From contig JAGYOE010000001.1 in the NCBI GenBank assembly GCA_018399755.1, forward strand, positions 1 through 64,000: DNA of 64,000 nucleotides, given 5' to 3'. Below the pieces are notes generated by a model. The model did not search any database. It was not told the DNA's origin and worked only from the letters and a program-made list of their open reading frames with translations. This document shows, piece after piece, positions 45,574 to 55,610 of the stretch. Numbering within the stretch: position 1 is the first letter of the stretch; each line of letters starts with the position of its first letter. Made by a program: the position numbers and the translations under genes. The DNA comes from Bacilli bacterium (GTDB lineage: Bacteria; Bacillota_I; Bacilli_A; Izemoplasmatales; Hujiaoplasmataceae).

Positions 45574-46137
45574 ATGAAAGTTATTTTAGCAAGCAAATCT
45601 CCACGAAGAAAAGAACTAATAAAATTGTTAAATATAGAGGCAATTACCGTTCCTAGTCATATTGAAGAAGACATTGACTTTAGTTTAAACCATGAAGAAA
45701 TGGTAATGGATTTAGCCCTTCAAAAAGCTACTAGTGTTTTTAAAAAGCATAAAGAAACTATGGTTTTGGGCTTTGATACTTTAGTTATTATTAATAATGA
45801 GATTTTAGGAAAGCCTAATAATTCAAAAGAAGCCAAAAAGTACTTGCGAGCATTATCAGGGAAAACTCATCGAGTAGTAACTGGATGTGCTTTGATAAAA
45901 AAAGGTTATTCATCAAGTTTTTATTCTTCAGCAATGGTAAAATTTTATCCGATGAGTGATATGGAAATCGATGAATATATTAATACAAATGAGCCTTTTG
46001 ATAAAGCCGGTGCTTATGGTATACAAGGTCATGGAGCTAAATATATTGAGTCAATAAATGGAGATTACTATGCTGTAGTAGGATTTCCATTGGCGAAAAT
46101 ATATCAAGAATTAAAGAAATTTCTAAAAGGCTTTTAA
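45574..46137 (+). CDS. maf: Maf family nucleotide pyrophosphatase
   Basis: ILASKSPRRKELIKLL; GFDTLVIINNEILGKP; GAYGIQGHGAKYIESINGDYYAVVGFPL. Confidence 0.95.
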   Translation: MKVILASKSPRRKELIKLLNIEAITVPSHIEEDIDFSLNHEEMVMDLALQKATSVFKKHKETMVLGFDTLVIINNEILGKPNNSKEAKKYLRALSGKTHRVVTGCALIKKGYSSSFYSSAMVKFYPMSDMEIDEYINTNEPFDKAGAYGIQGHGAKYIESINGDYYAVVGFPLAKIYQELKKFLKGF

Positions 46138-46150
46138 GCCTTTTTTTTAA
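46122..46150. terminator. terminator between convergent maf and malic enzyme genes
   Basis: aaaaggcttttaagccttttttt. Confidence 0.75.
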
Positions 46151-47294
46151 TTGCGTTAACAATACTTTTAACGACTCTTTTATCAAAGATATCTGGTAAG
46201 ATAAAATCTTCACTTAATTCTTCATCTTTAACCAACTTGGCAATGGCTTTAGCTGTGATTATTTTTATTTCATCTGTTATTGTTTTTATTCTATTTTCAA
46301 TTACTGCTTTCATTAAACCAGGAAAAACTAAAACATTATTAATTTGATTTGGGTAGTCGCTTCTTCCTGTGCCCACAATCTTTGCGCCGGCTTTTTTTGC
46401 TAATTCTGGTTTTATTTCTGGGTCAGGATTTGCCATTGCAAAAATGATACTGTTTTCTTTCATACCTTTTACCATTTCAGAAGTTAAAATATTTTTGGCT
46501 GAAACACCGATAAAAACATCTTTATTTTTTATTAAGTCGGTTAAATTTTTTTCATCTTTAGCTAATAAAAGATAGTTATTGTCAATTAAATTTTTTACGA
46601 CAGAGTTATATTTATGATATTTTTTATTATTTACTATTCCTAAAATATCATAACCATAGATTTCTTTAACACCGAGTTTAGTTAAAAGTTTTATAATCGC
46701 CGAACCTGCTGCGCCTAATCCAGATACAACAACTTTTATTGATTTTATATCTTTTTTTACAACTTTTAAGGCATTTAATAAAGCCGCAGATACAACTATA
46801 GCTGTTCCATGTTGATCATCATGAAAGATAGGTATATCTAATTCTTTTTGAAGTCTTTTTTCTATTTCAACACAATTAGGAGCGCTGATATCTTCTAACA
46901 TAATAGCGCTGTAATTAGGTGATATTAATTTAGCTGTTTTAATAATCTCTTCAGGTTCTTGGGTTGCTAGAGCTAAAGGGATAGCTTGTATTCCAGAAAA
47001 ACTATATAGTAGAGCTGATTTTCCTTCCATAACTGGTAAAGATGCTTCTGGACCAATATTTCCTAAACCTAAAACTGCAGAACCATCTGTAATTATCGCA
47101 ACTGTTTTGCCTTTTATGGTATATTCATAAGCTTTTTCTTTATTCTTTTGTATTTCTAAACAAGGATAAGATACTCCGGGGGTATAAGCTAATGATAAGT
47201 CTTCTCTAGTTTTTAATCTTACATTGGGGATAATATCTAATTTGCCAAGATTTGCTTTATGCAAATCTAAACTTTTTTCTTTAAATTTAGACAT
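46134..47294 (-). CDS. NAD-dependent malic enzyme
   Basis: LSLAYTPGVSYPCLEI, TDGSAVLGLGNIGPEASLPVMEGKSAL, IPIFHDDQHGTAIV; start chosen at 47294 preceded by ggagg. Confidence 0.94.
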   Translation of the reverse strand: MSKFKEKSLDLHKANLGKLDIIPNVRLKTREDLSLAYTPGVSYPCLEIQKNKEKAYEYTIKGKTVAIITDGSAVLGLGNIGPEASLPVMEGKSALLYSFSGIQAIPLALATQEPEEIIKTAKLISPNYSAIMLEDISAPNCVEIEKRLQKELDIPIFHDDQHGTAIVVSAALLNALKVVKKDIKSIKVVVSGLGAAGSAIIKLLTKLGVKEIYGYDILGIVNNKKYHKYNSVVKNLIDNNYLLLAKDEKNLTDLIKNKDVFIGVSAKNILTSEMVKGMKENSIIFAMANPDPEIKPELAKKAGAKIVGTGRSDYPNQINNVLVFPGLMKAVIENRIKTITDEIKIITAKAIAKLVKDEELSEDFILPDIFDKRVVKSIVNAIKKKA

Positions 47295-47495
47295 TTCAAG
47301 CCTCCGGTTAAATGAATAATTAACAATCAAATGTATTATAACATTTTTTGATTATCTTTTAAATATTTAGAAATTTAATATAGAAATTTTATAGTAATTT
47401 TATTCCTTGATTTTTAAAGTTGTATTTGGTATAATACTTTTGCTTATAACTAAACTTACTATGGAAGTAAATTTCATGGCAGAAGGAGAATTGAT

Positions 47496-47720
47496 ATGAA
47501 AAAAGATACTCATCCAAAATATCATAGAGTGACTGTAACATGTTCTACATGTGGAAACACTTTTGAAACTGGTTCAACTGAAGAAAATATTAAGGTTGAT
47601 ACTTGTTCTAATTGTCATCCATTCTACACTGGTAAACAAAAATATAAAAATGTTGCTGGTAGAATAGATAAATTCAATAAGAAATATGGTATTTCAGACG
47701 AAGAAGAAGATGAAAAGTAA
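47496..47720 (+). CDS. rpmE: 50S ribosomal protein L31
   Basis: [27 protein letters not shown]...[16 protein letters not shown]. Confidence 0.96.
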   Translation: MKKDTHPKYHRVTVTCSTCGNTFETGSTEENIKVDTCSNCHPFYTGKQKYKNVAGRIDKFNKKYGISDEEEDEK

Positions 47721-47734
47721 AAAAATGAAATAAA

Positions 47735-47764
47735 TAAAGCCAAATCATATTGGCTTTTTTTATT
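47735..47764 (+). terminator. Rho-independent terminator
   Basis: aaagccaaatcatattggcttttttta. Confidence 0.75.
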
Positions 47765-47805
47765 GGGTTTTGTATAATAAAGACAAGTTAAAATAGAAAT
47801 GGGGA

Positions 47806-48420
47806 ATGTATATGTATATTAAACAAAAAGAAGGTTGGATTGAAGTGATTACAGGGCCTATGTTTGCGGGAAAAACTGAAGAGTTATTAAGGCGAATAAA
47901 GCGATTAGAATATGCTAAACATAATATTATTGTTTTTAAACCAACAATTGATACGCGTTATGAAGAGGGGCATGTAGTAAGTCATGATAATAACAAAACA
48001 AGGTCAATTAATATAACTACTGCTAAACAAATATTAGATTATGTTGATAGAAATACACAAGTTGTAGCGATTGATGAAGTTCAATTTTTAGATGAAGAAG
48101 CTGTAGAAATATGTGAATATCTAGCTGATAAAGGGATAAGAGTAATAGTTTCTGGATTAGATCGTAATTTCCGTGGTGATGAATTTTCTTTTATGCCAAG
48201 ACTTTTAGCTATTGCTGAATACGTGACAAAGTTATCAGCGATTTGTGTAAAGTGTCATACTCCGGCTACTAGAACCCAAAGAATAATTAATGGTAAACCA
48301 GCAAAATATGATGACCCAGTTATCCTTGTAGGCGCTAAAGATACTTATGAAGCAAGATGTAGGGACTGTCATGAAGTTCCAAATAAACCAAAGAGGTATA
48401 AATTTTTAGATGAAAAATAA
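47806..48420 (+). CDS. tdk: thymidine kinase
   Basis: GPMFAGKTEELLRRIKR, AIDEVQFLD, VSGLDRNFRGDEF. Confidence 0.96.
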   Translation: MYMYIKQKEGWIEVITGPMFAGKTEELLRRIKRLEYAKHNIIVFKPTIDTRYEEGHVVSHDNNKTRSINITTAKQILDYVDRNTQVVAIDEVQFLDEEAVEICEYLADKGIRVIVSGLDRNFRGDEFSFMPRLLAIAEYVTKLSAICVKCHTPATRTQRIINGKPAKYDDPVILVGAKDTYEARCRDCHEVPNKPKRYKFLDEK

Positions 48421-48868
48421 TGATGAATATTTTATGAGACAAGCCTTAAAAGAAGCAGAGATAGCTCTTAGTATTGATGAAGTTCCAATAGGCTGTGTAA
48501 TAGTTAAAGATAAAAAAATTATTGCTTGTGCACATAACTTAAAAGAAACTGATCAAAACCCAACTCATCATGCTGAAATACTTGCAATTAATGAAGCATC
48601 TAAAACTTTAAATAGTTGGCGTTTAGATGACTGTGAAATATATGTAAATGTAGAACCTTGTTTAATGTGTTTAGGAGCGATTGTTTCTGCTCGATTTAAA
48701 AGGTTGATTTATGGAGTTAAAGATACAAAATATGGATCTTTAGATAATATTCTTACTAAATACCTAAAAAACTATAATCATCATTTAGAAGTCACTTCTA
48801 ATATACTAGCAGAAGAATCCAAGCTTTTATTAGCCAGTTTTTTTAAGAATTTACGGAATAAAAATTAA
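48410..48868 (+). CDS. tadA: tRNA-specific adenosine deaminase
   Basis: PTHHAEILAINEA, VNVEPCLMCLGAIVSARFKRLIYGV. Confidence 0.95.
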   Translation: MKNNDEYFMRQALKEAEIALSIDEVPIGCVIVKDKKIIACAHNLKETDQNPTHHAEILAINEASKTLNSWRLDDCEIYVNVEPCLMCLGAIVSARFKRLIYGVKDTKYGSLDNILTKYLKNYNHHLEVTSNILAEESKLLLASFFKNLRNKN

Positions 48869-48889
48869 TAAAATTTAAAGTTAAAAAAA

Positions 48890-48917
48890 TTGAAATTATA
48901 AAATATTGTGATATAAT
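48890..48917 (+). promoter_or_regulatory. sigma70-type promoter of the SRP RNA gene
   Basis: TTGAAA (48890..48895) - 16 nt - TATAAT (48912..48917). Confidence 0.7.
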
Positions 48918-48923
48918 AAATAA

Positions 48924-49042
48924 GGAATCTCAAATGAAGCATCTTCACTCAATAGATGCCCACGAATCAGGTCAGGTCTTGACGGAAGCAGCCTTAAGTA
49001 AGGTGTTTATGTGGGTGGAGATGCTTCAGGTGAGATTCTTTT
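48924..49042 (+). ncRNA. ffs: signal recognition particle RNA
   Basis: Conserved helix 8 core gaatcaggtcaggtcttgacggaagcagcc; terminal ggaatctca/tgagattct pairing; directly 3' of tadA. Confidence 0.93.
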
Positions 49043-49061
49043 AATATAAAGAGGTGATAAA

Positions 49062-49823
49062 ATGGCATTAATATTTTTAGATTTAGATGGGACTTTATTA
49101 TATCGAGGAGATATAGTAAAGGGAATGAAAGAATTGATTGACGAGTTAAAAGATAATTCACATGAAGTTGCGATTGCTACAGGAAGGAATCCAGTATTAC
49201 TAAATGATGTTGAAAAGAAATTACAAGTTAACAATCTAGTTTTAGCTAATGGTGGGTTGGTTATTTCGCATAATAAAGTAATTAAAGAAAATTATATTTC
49301 TTTTAAAACAGTAAAGAAAATGATGGATTATTCTGATAAATATAAGTTTGATTTAGTAATTGAGTATGAGGACGAATATATATCATATCGTAAAGATACA
49401 GAAGCATCAAATAAGTTTTCAAAAACTTTTAATTTGCCAAAAGCACGATTTGATAATAAAATATATCCAAAGAGAAATGTTTTTGCAATGGTGGTTTTTT
49501 CTGATGATTTAGTAAAAAAATTACGAAATGACTTTCCTGAATTACAGTTTAATCAATCTAATAAATATGGTTATGATGTAAATCCTCAAGGCGAATTAAA
49601 AGCAGGAGGAGTTAAAACCTTAATTGATTATTTGAATGTTGATTATAAAGACACTTATGCTATTGGGGATGGTTTTAATGATGTTAAAATGTTAAAATCA
49701 GTTAAACACGCTATAGCGATGGGTAATGCTGTAGATGAATTAAAAGCAGTAGCTGAATATGTTACTGATGATATAAACAATGAAGGATTAAAAAAAGCTT
49801 TAAAACATTATAAACTAATATAA
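49062..49823 (+). CDS. Cof-type HAD-superfamily hydrolase
   Basis: FLDLDGTLL; GDGFNDVKMLKSVKHAIAMGNA. Confidence 0.93.
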   Translation: MALIFLDLDGTLLYRGDIVKGMKELIDELKDNSHEVAIATGRNPVLLNDVEKKLQVNNLVLANGGLVISHNKVIKENYISFKTVKKMMDYSDKYKFDLVIEYEDEYISYRKDTEASNKFSKTFNLPKARFDNKIYPKRNVFAMVVFSDDLVKKLRNDFPELQFNQSNKYGYDVNPQGELKAGGVKTLIDYLNVDYKDTYAIGDGFNDVKMLKSVKHAIAMGNAVDELKAVAEYVTDDINNEGLKKALKHYKLI

Positions 49824-49836
49824 AGGTTGTGACATT

Positions 49837-51699
49837 ATGTATGACGCAATTGTTATTGGTGGCGGACACGCTGGAAATGAAGCCGCAATAGCTTTAGCAA
49901 AATTAAATAATAAAACACTACTTGTAACCGGAAACCTGAAAATGGTTTCTTTTATGCCGTGTAATCCTTCAATCGGTGGACCTGCAAAAGGTACTTTAGT
50001 TAGAGAAATTGATGCTTTGGGCGGAGTAATGGCAAAAATAGCTGATAAAACAACCTTACAGATGAAAATGTTAAATAAATCAAAGGGGCCTGCAGTAAGA
50101 GCTTTAAGAGCGCAATCAGATAAATTAGAATATCCTAAGGAAATGCTAAAAACTCTAAAAAACACTAATAATTTAACTTTATTAGAAACTTATGTAAAGA
50201 AATTATATTTTGAAAAAAATATATTAAGCGGAGTTGAGTTAGAATCAGGAGAAATAATAAAATCTAAAATGGTTATTATAACCACGGGAACTTTTATGGA
50301 TTCAAAGGTATTAGTTGGAGATAAGTCAACTTCAATTGGACCAGATAAACAAAAAGCTTCGATTGGTTTAAGCGAACATTTACGTGAAATTGGTCACGAG
50401 ACTTTTAGACTTAAAACCGGCACACCTGCAAGAATAAAACGAGATAGTGTAGATTTTTCTAAAATGGAAATATCTTCTGGAGATGGTTTTATTCACCATT
50501 TTAGTTTTGAAAAAGAACACTTACGAGTTTTAGACAAAGAATGGCCATGTTATTTAATTCACACACAACCAAAAACCCATGAAATAATAAATGTCAATTT
50601 AAATAAATCTGCAATGTATGGTGGACAAATTATAGAAGGTGTAGGACCAAGGTATTGCCCTTCAATTGAAGATAAATTAGTCAGGTTTAAAGATAAACCT
50701 AGACATCAATTATTTGTTGAACCAGAATCTCAATCACTTGATGAGGTCTATTTACAAGGTTTTTCCACATCTATGCCTAATGATGTCCAAGAGGAAATGA
50801 TTCATTCTTTGCCGGGTTTAGAGAATGCAGTAATCGCAAAATACGCATATGCAATTGAATATGATGCAATAGATTCACGAAGCTTGTGGCCTAGCCTAGA
50901 ATCAAAAATAGTTGATAATTTATATTTTGCTGGTCAAGTTAATGGTACAAGCGGTTATGAAGAAGCAGCTGCACAAGGATTAATGGCAGGAATTAATGCT
51001 AGCTTAAAACTAAATGAAAAAGATCCTTTTATTTTAAGAAGAGATGAAGCTTATATTGGAGTTTTAATTGATGATTTAGTAACTAAAGGTACTAAAGAAC
51101 CTTACAGAATGTTAACTTCAAGAGCAGAGTTTAGATTATTATTAAGACATGATAATGCTGATTTAAGATTAACTGATTATGGTTATAAACTTGGATTAAT
51201 AAAAACTAAGCGCTATCAAGAATTTCTTAAGAAAAAGGATAATATCGTTAAGACAATAAAAGAATTAAAATCAAACTATATTACTCCAACAAAGTCTATT
51301 AGAGAATATTTTGATAAACATAATTTGATGAAAATCAAAGGTAAAACCTCTTTGTTTAATTTATTAAAGAGACAAGATATTACTTTTTCTGATATTGAAA
51401 ATCTAATAAATATGAAGTTTCCTATAAACGAAGAAGAAAAAGAACAAGTTGAAATAAATTCTAAATATGAAGGTTATATAAAAAAATCCATTTCGCAAGC
51501 AAAAAAAATGCAAAAAGAAAGCAATATTAAACTATCTAAAGATATTGACTATAATAAAGTTAACAATCTTGCATTAGAAGCAAGAGATAAGCTAAATAAA
51601 ATCAAACCTTTAACAATTTCACAAGCTTCAAGGATAAGTGGGGTTAATCCAGCTGATATTCAAATGTTGTTAATTCATTTGAAAAAATATGAAACATAA
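49837..51699 (+). CDS. mnmG: tRNA uridine-5-carboxymethylaminomethyl(34) synthesis enzyme MnmG
   Basis: VIGGGHAGNEAAIALAK, MPCNPSIGGPAKGTLVREIDALGG, TSGYEEAAAQGLMAGINA. Confidence 0.97.
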   Translation: MYDAIVIGGGHAGNEAAIALAKLNNKTLLVTGNLKMVSFMPCNPSIGGPAKGTLVREIDALGGVMAKIADKTTLQMKMLNKSKGPAVRALRAQSDKLEYPKEMLKTLKNTNNLTLLETYVKKLYFEKNILSGVELESGEIIKSKMVIITTGTFMDSKVLVGDKSTSIGPDKQKASIGLSEHLREIGHETFRLKTGTPARIKRDSVDFSKMEISSGDGFIHHFSFEKEHLRVLDKEWPCYLIHTQPKTHEIINVNLNKSAMYGGQIIEGVGPRYCPSIEDKLVRFKDKPRHQLFVEPESQSLDEVYLQGFSTSMPNDVQEEMIHSLPGLENAVIAKYAYAIEYDAIDSRSLWPSLESKIVDNLYFAGQVNGTSGYEEAAAQGLMAGINASLKLNEKDPFILRRDEAYIGVLIDDLVTKGTKEPYRMLTSRAEFRLLLRHDNADLRLTDYGYKLGLIKTKRYQEFLKKKDNIVKTIKELKSNYITPTKSIREYFDKHNLMKIKGKTSLFNLLKRQDITFSDIENLINMKFPINEEEKEQVEINSKYEGYIKKSISQAKKMQKESNIKLSKDIDYNKVNNLALEARDKLNKIKPLTISQASRISGVNPADIQMLLIHLKKYET

Positions 51700-51761
51700 G
51701 TTTCACATGTTTGTTACAAGAATATAAAAATATGTTAAAATAATATTTGATAGGGGAATTT

Positions 51762-52448
51762 ATGAGTTTTGAAATTAGGGATAAACTTGATAAAAACTTA
51801 ATAAGATTATTAAATACAAAAAACTTTGAACTATATTATGATTATTTATTAGAACAAAATAAATTAATGAATTTAACCACTATAACTGAAACTAATGAAG
51901 TTTATTATAAACATTTTTATGATTCAATTTATCTAACTAAAGTACTAGATTTATCCAAAAAAAATGTTTTAGATATTGGTGCTGGAGCTGGTTTTCCTTC
52001 AATACCCTTAAAATTAATTAATAGTGATTTTAACTTAACTATAGTTGACGGATTAAAAAAACGAATAGATTTTTTATCTAGGCTTATAAATAAATTAAAT
52101 ATCAAAAATATTAAACTTATTCATGGAAGAGCAGAAGAATTAGCTAAAACAAAAAGTTTTGATATTATTTTAGCAAGAGCAGTTTCTAAATTAAATATTT
52201 TATTAGAACTTGCTTTACCAGTATTAAATACTAATGGATATTTTGTAGCTTATAAATCAATTAATTATCAAGCAGAACTTAATGAGGCAAAAAAGGCTTT
52301 ATGTTTATTGGGTGGAGAATTATCTGAAATAGTAGAATATAACATTGATGATAAACTAAAACATGTTTATATTATTATAAAGAAAGTAAAAACTACACCA
52401 AAAAAATATCCAAGAAAATTTGCAAAAATAAAAAAATCGCCTTTATAG
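51762..52448 (+). CDS. rsmG: 16S rRNA (guanine(527)-N(7))-methyltransferase RsmG
   Basis: LNLTTITE-like N-terminus, VLDIGAGAGFPSIPLKL, ILARAVSKLNILLELALP. Confidence 0.95.
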   Translation: MSFEIRDKLDKNLIRLLNTKNFELYYDYLLEQNKLMNLTTITETNEVYYKHFYDSIYLTKVLDLSKKNVLDIGAGAGFPSIPLKLINSDFNLTIVDGLKKRIDFLSRLINKLNIKNIKLIHGRAEELAKTKSFDIILARAVSKLNILLELALPVLNTNGYFVAYKSINYQAELNEAKKALCLLGGELSEIVEYNIDDKLKHVYIIIKKVKTTPKKYPRKFAKIKKSPL

Positions 52449-52461
52449 AAAGGGGATCGTT

Positions 52462-53655
52462 TTGAATACAAAACAAAGAATTTTTCCTGAAGTTGAAAGG
52501 TACCAACAATATTTAGAATTTAAATATCTTGTTAAACAAAACATTTTTGTTTTATTAACAATATTTTTAGTTGGATTATTAATGTTGATTTATTTACTTA
52601 TTGCTGGATATCCTCTAAGAAATATTTTGGGGTTATTAAGTGGTTTTGCGGCAGTCTTAATATTCAATATAGCTTCTTTAGCTTATGGAATGAAAGATTA
52701 TTCCTTTTTGAAATTTAATAAATTTATTACATCTATAAGTTTTTTTACACTCATATTAATAATTCTATTATATTTTAAGTCTCCTTCACTAATACCGTTT
52801 TTGTTTATTGCTTATGTAATTAGTGCTATTTATAAGGATTTAAAAGTATTAGGAGTTATTAGTTTATATTTTGTTTTTACTATTTCAATGATTTTGTTTA
52901 ACTACTCTTATCTTTTTGATTTTCAAAATACGCCTTCTCCTAATTATGGAGTATTGGGGTTTTTTGTGTTTTTCTTTTTGTTTTTGTTATTTGTTTCAAC
53001 ATATATAACTATTAAAGAAATTAAATTTTTCTATAATGAAATTTCTTTTTCCAAAGAAAAACAAAATCGTAATATCGATTTATTAATTTATTATAAGAAA
53101 AAAATAGCCCCTGATAATCATAATTATGATTTGTATTACAAAAAAGTAGAACTTGTTTTCGATGATTTTTGTAAGAAAATTGAAATTGACAATCATTTTG
53201 ATGAAAAACTAGAAATTATTAAACAATTAGACAAAGGTAAATCTATAGATGATATATTGAAAACTCATTCTGAGTTTAATAAAAATGACATTTTACGTTT
53301 AAAAAATCTTGTATTAAGTGAAGATTCAAATTTAACAAAACTTGCTCTAAAAATATATTACTATAATCAAAAACAAATTCATGAAAAAGAGATATTTTCT
53401 GAAACTAACTTTGAAAGTTTTGATAAATCAGGAGATGAAATTGAGGTTAAAATAATCAGCTTTGTGGTTTTTTATGTGTTATTGAAAAAAGGATTACCTG
53501 GAATGAAACCTTTAACTGATAATGAATTATATGATGCAATTATTAATACTGATTTTTTCCACTTTATAAATCCGAGGATAAGGAAAATATATAAGGAAAA
53601 CTCTGAAGTTTTTAACTCAATAGTAGCTGATGTTATTAGTGAGGTGGAAAAATGA
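52462..53655 (+). CDS. multi-TM membrane protein with soluble C-terminus, possibly degenerate HD-GYP
   Basis: ~5-6 hydrophobic helices then ~200 aa soluble region ending GLPGMKPLTDNELYDAIINTDFFHFINPRIRKIYKEN. Confidence 0.8.
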   Translation: MNTKQRIFPEVERYQQYLEFKYLVKQNIFVLLTIFLVGLLMLIYLLIAGYPLRNILGLLSGFAAVLIFNIASLAYGMKDYSFLKFNKFITSISFFTLILIILLYFKSPSLIPFLFIAYVISAIYKDLKVLGVISLYFVFTISMILFNYSYLFDFQNTPSPNYGVLGFFVFFFLFLLFVSTYITIKEIKFFYNEISFSKEKQNRNIDLLIYYKKKIAPDNHNYDLYYKKVELVFDDFCKKIEIDNHFDEKLEIIKQLDKGKSIDDILKTHSEFNKNDILRLKNLVLSEDSNLTKLALKIYYYNQKQIHEKEIFSETNFESFDKSGDEIEVKIISFVVFYVLLKKGLPGMKPLTDNELYDAIINTDFFHFINPRIRKIYKENSEVFNSIVADVISEVEK

Positions 53656-54818
53656 TATTAGAATTTTTTAAGAAAATATTAAATACCGAATATTTGCCAA
53701 TGACTGAAGTAAGAAAATTAAAAGTATATTTAATTTTATTGTTCTTAGTTATTTTTACTATCTTGACTATACCAATTTCACAATTGTTAAATTACAGTTT
53801 TTGGATTAAATTTATTTTTATAGGTTTTTTCTTTTTGTTAACGATTTTAACTATTGTATTTTTGAAATTAGAAAAATTATTCTTAGCAATGCAAAATACA
53901 ATTATACATTCACTACTAATAATGATTTTCTATACACAAGGTATTTCTAGTTTTTATGCTTATTTATTGTTTTATGTTACACTAACTATTATAGCTTTAT
54001 ATCAAGAAGTATATTCATATTTTGTTTATGGAACTACTGTTTTAGTTTTAGGTGTATTATATATATTATCGCATAAAAGTGGGTTGTTAATTACTAATGA
54101 TATAGCAGGAGCTATATATATTTATCTTAGTGGATTAGCGCTTTATTATACAATTAATTTTGTTCATATATTAATTAATGAAAAATCTTATGCAGATATG
54201 AATTTAGAATGGATAAAATCTAAAAAAACCAATGATAGTATTCAAGAGGATCTATATTCTTATATAAACTCTTTAAGGAAGATGGAAAAAAAACCTCCTA
54301 TCTATGAAGATTTAGAATTTCAAAAAGCTGTATTTGAAATATCTCAGTTTATTGCTAAACAAATTATGAAAGATGGGGAAGAGATTATAAACATAGCTGA
54401 TTTATATGTATATATTCATGAAAAAGGAATAGATACAATAATTGATAATGATGAAATTAGTTTTAATATGAAAAAAACTACTGAAAGTTTAAAGAAATAT
54501 CTTTTAAATGATAATTCTGATTTATTCTCTATGGCGATAAATTTTTATTTAAGAAGCAAGAAATCTAAGTTTTCTTTAGGGCATGACTTAATAATAGATG
54601 TACTAACTCAATTTAGCGATGAACAATTAATTGCTTTTTGTTTAATTTATAGCTATTTAGCCTTAAATTTATATCAATCAAGTGAATGGAATAAATTTGA
54701 TGAAAACGCATTTCTTCATAACTTTAATTTAGTTAATTTTGAAGAGTTTTTTACAGATGATATAATTGGCTTTTATAAAGATAATGAAGATATTATTAAA
54801 AAACATTTAACGAAATAA
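53652..54818 (+). CDS. paralogous multi-TM membrane protein with soluble C-terminus
   Basis: Same layout as the preceding gene; 4-nt overlap with it. Confidence 0.8.
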   Translation: MILEFFKKILNTEYLPMTEVRKLKVYLILLFLVIFTILTIPISQLLNYSFWIKFIFIGFFFLLTILTIVFLKLEKLFLAMQNTIIHSLLIMIFYTQGISSFYAYLLFYVTLTIIALYQEVYSYFVYGTTVLVLGVLYILSHKSGLLITNDIAGAIYIYLSGLALYYTINFVHILINEKSYADMNLEWIKSKKTNDSIQEDLYSYINSLRKMEKKPPIYEDLEFQKAVFEISQFIAKQIMKDGEEIINIADLYVYIHEKGIDTIIDNDEISFNMKKTTESLKKYLLNDNSDLFSMAINFYLRSKKSKFSLGHDLIIDVLTQFSDEQLIAFCLIYSYLALNLYQSSEWNKFDENAFLHNFNLVNFEEFFTDDIIGFYKDNEDIIKKHLTK

Positions 54819-54827
54819 GGTGAAAAA

Positions 54828-55610
54828 ATGGCGCTTGTTTTATCTATAGCTAATCAAAAAGGCGGGGTTGGCAAAACAACAACCGCAATAAATTTAGCTA
54901 GTTCTCTAGCTAATTTAAGAAATAAGATATTATTAATAGATTTAGACTATCAAGCTAATGCAACTTCTTGTATGGGAATAAATCGTGGCAGCTATACAAA
55001 AAGTGTTTTTGATGTTTTTAAAAAAGCTGCTAATTTTGAAGATATCTTAATCAAAAGCAACCATAGAAATATTGATGTTTTACCAGCCAAAACTATGGTT
55101 GAAGGTGTAGAAGAGATTATTATTGCAGATTCAAACCGAGACTTTATCCTTCATGATTTATTAAAAAAAGCAAAGGAGAGTTATGATTATATTTTGGTGG
55201 ATTGTCCACCTTCTTTAGGCTATATAACAACTAATGCTTTAATAGCTTCTGATGGGGTTATAATACCTGTACAATGTGAATTCTTAGCTATGGATGGTTT
55301 AACCCAACTTTTAAATACAATCAGAACAGTACAAAATAAAAAGAAAGTTAATAAAGAAGAATTAACAATCTTTGGAGTTTTATTAACTATGTTAGATAAA
55401 CGAGTAAACTCTGGTTTTCAAATTGTAAATGAAATTAAAACCTATTTTAAAGAAAAAGTATTTAAAACTATTATTCCAAGAAATATAACTTGTTCTAATG
55501 CAACGTTTTATGGAATGCCGGTTACTCAATATTCACCTAAATGTAAATCTTCAATTAGTTATAAAAAGTTAGCTAAAGAGGTGGTTAATCGTTATGAACA
55601 GCAAGGATGA
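54828..55610 (+). CDS. parA: chromosome partitioning ATPase ParA/Soj
   Basis: IANQKGGVGKTTTAINLASSLA; VDCPPSLGYITTNAL. Confidence 0.95.
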   Translation: MALVLSIANQKGGVGKTTTAINLASSLANLRNKILLIDLDYQANATSCMGINRGSYTKSVFDVFKKAANFEDILIKSNHRNIDVLPAKTMVEGVEEIIIADSNRDFILHDLLKKAKESYDYILVDCPPSLGYITTNALIASDGVIIPVQCEFLAMDGLTQLLNTIRTVQNKKKVNKEELTIFGVLLTMLDKRVNSGFQIVNEIKTYFKEKVFKTIIPRNITCSNATFYGMPVTQYSPKCKSSISYKKLAKEVVNRYEQQG

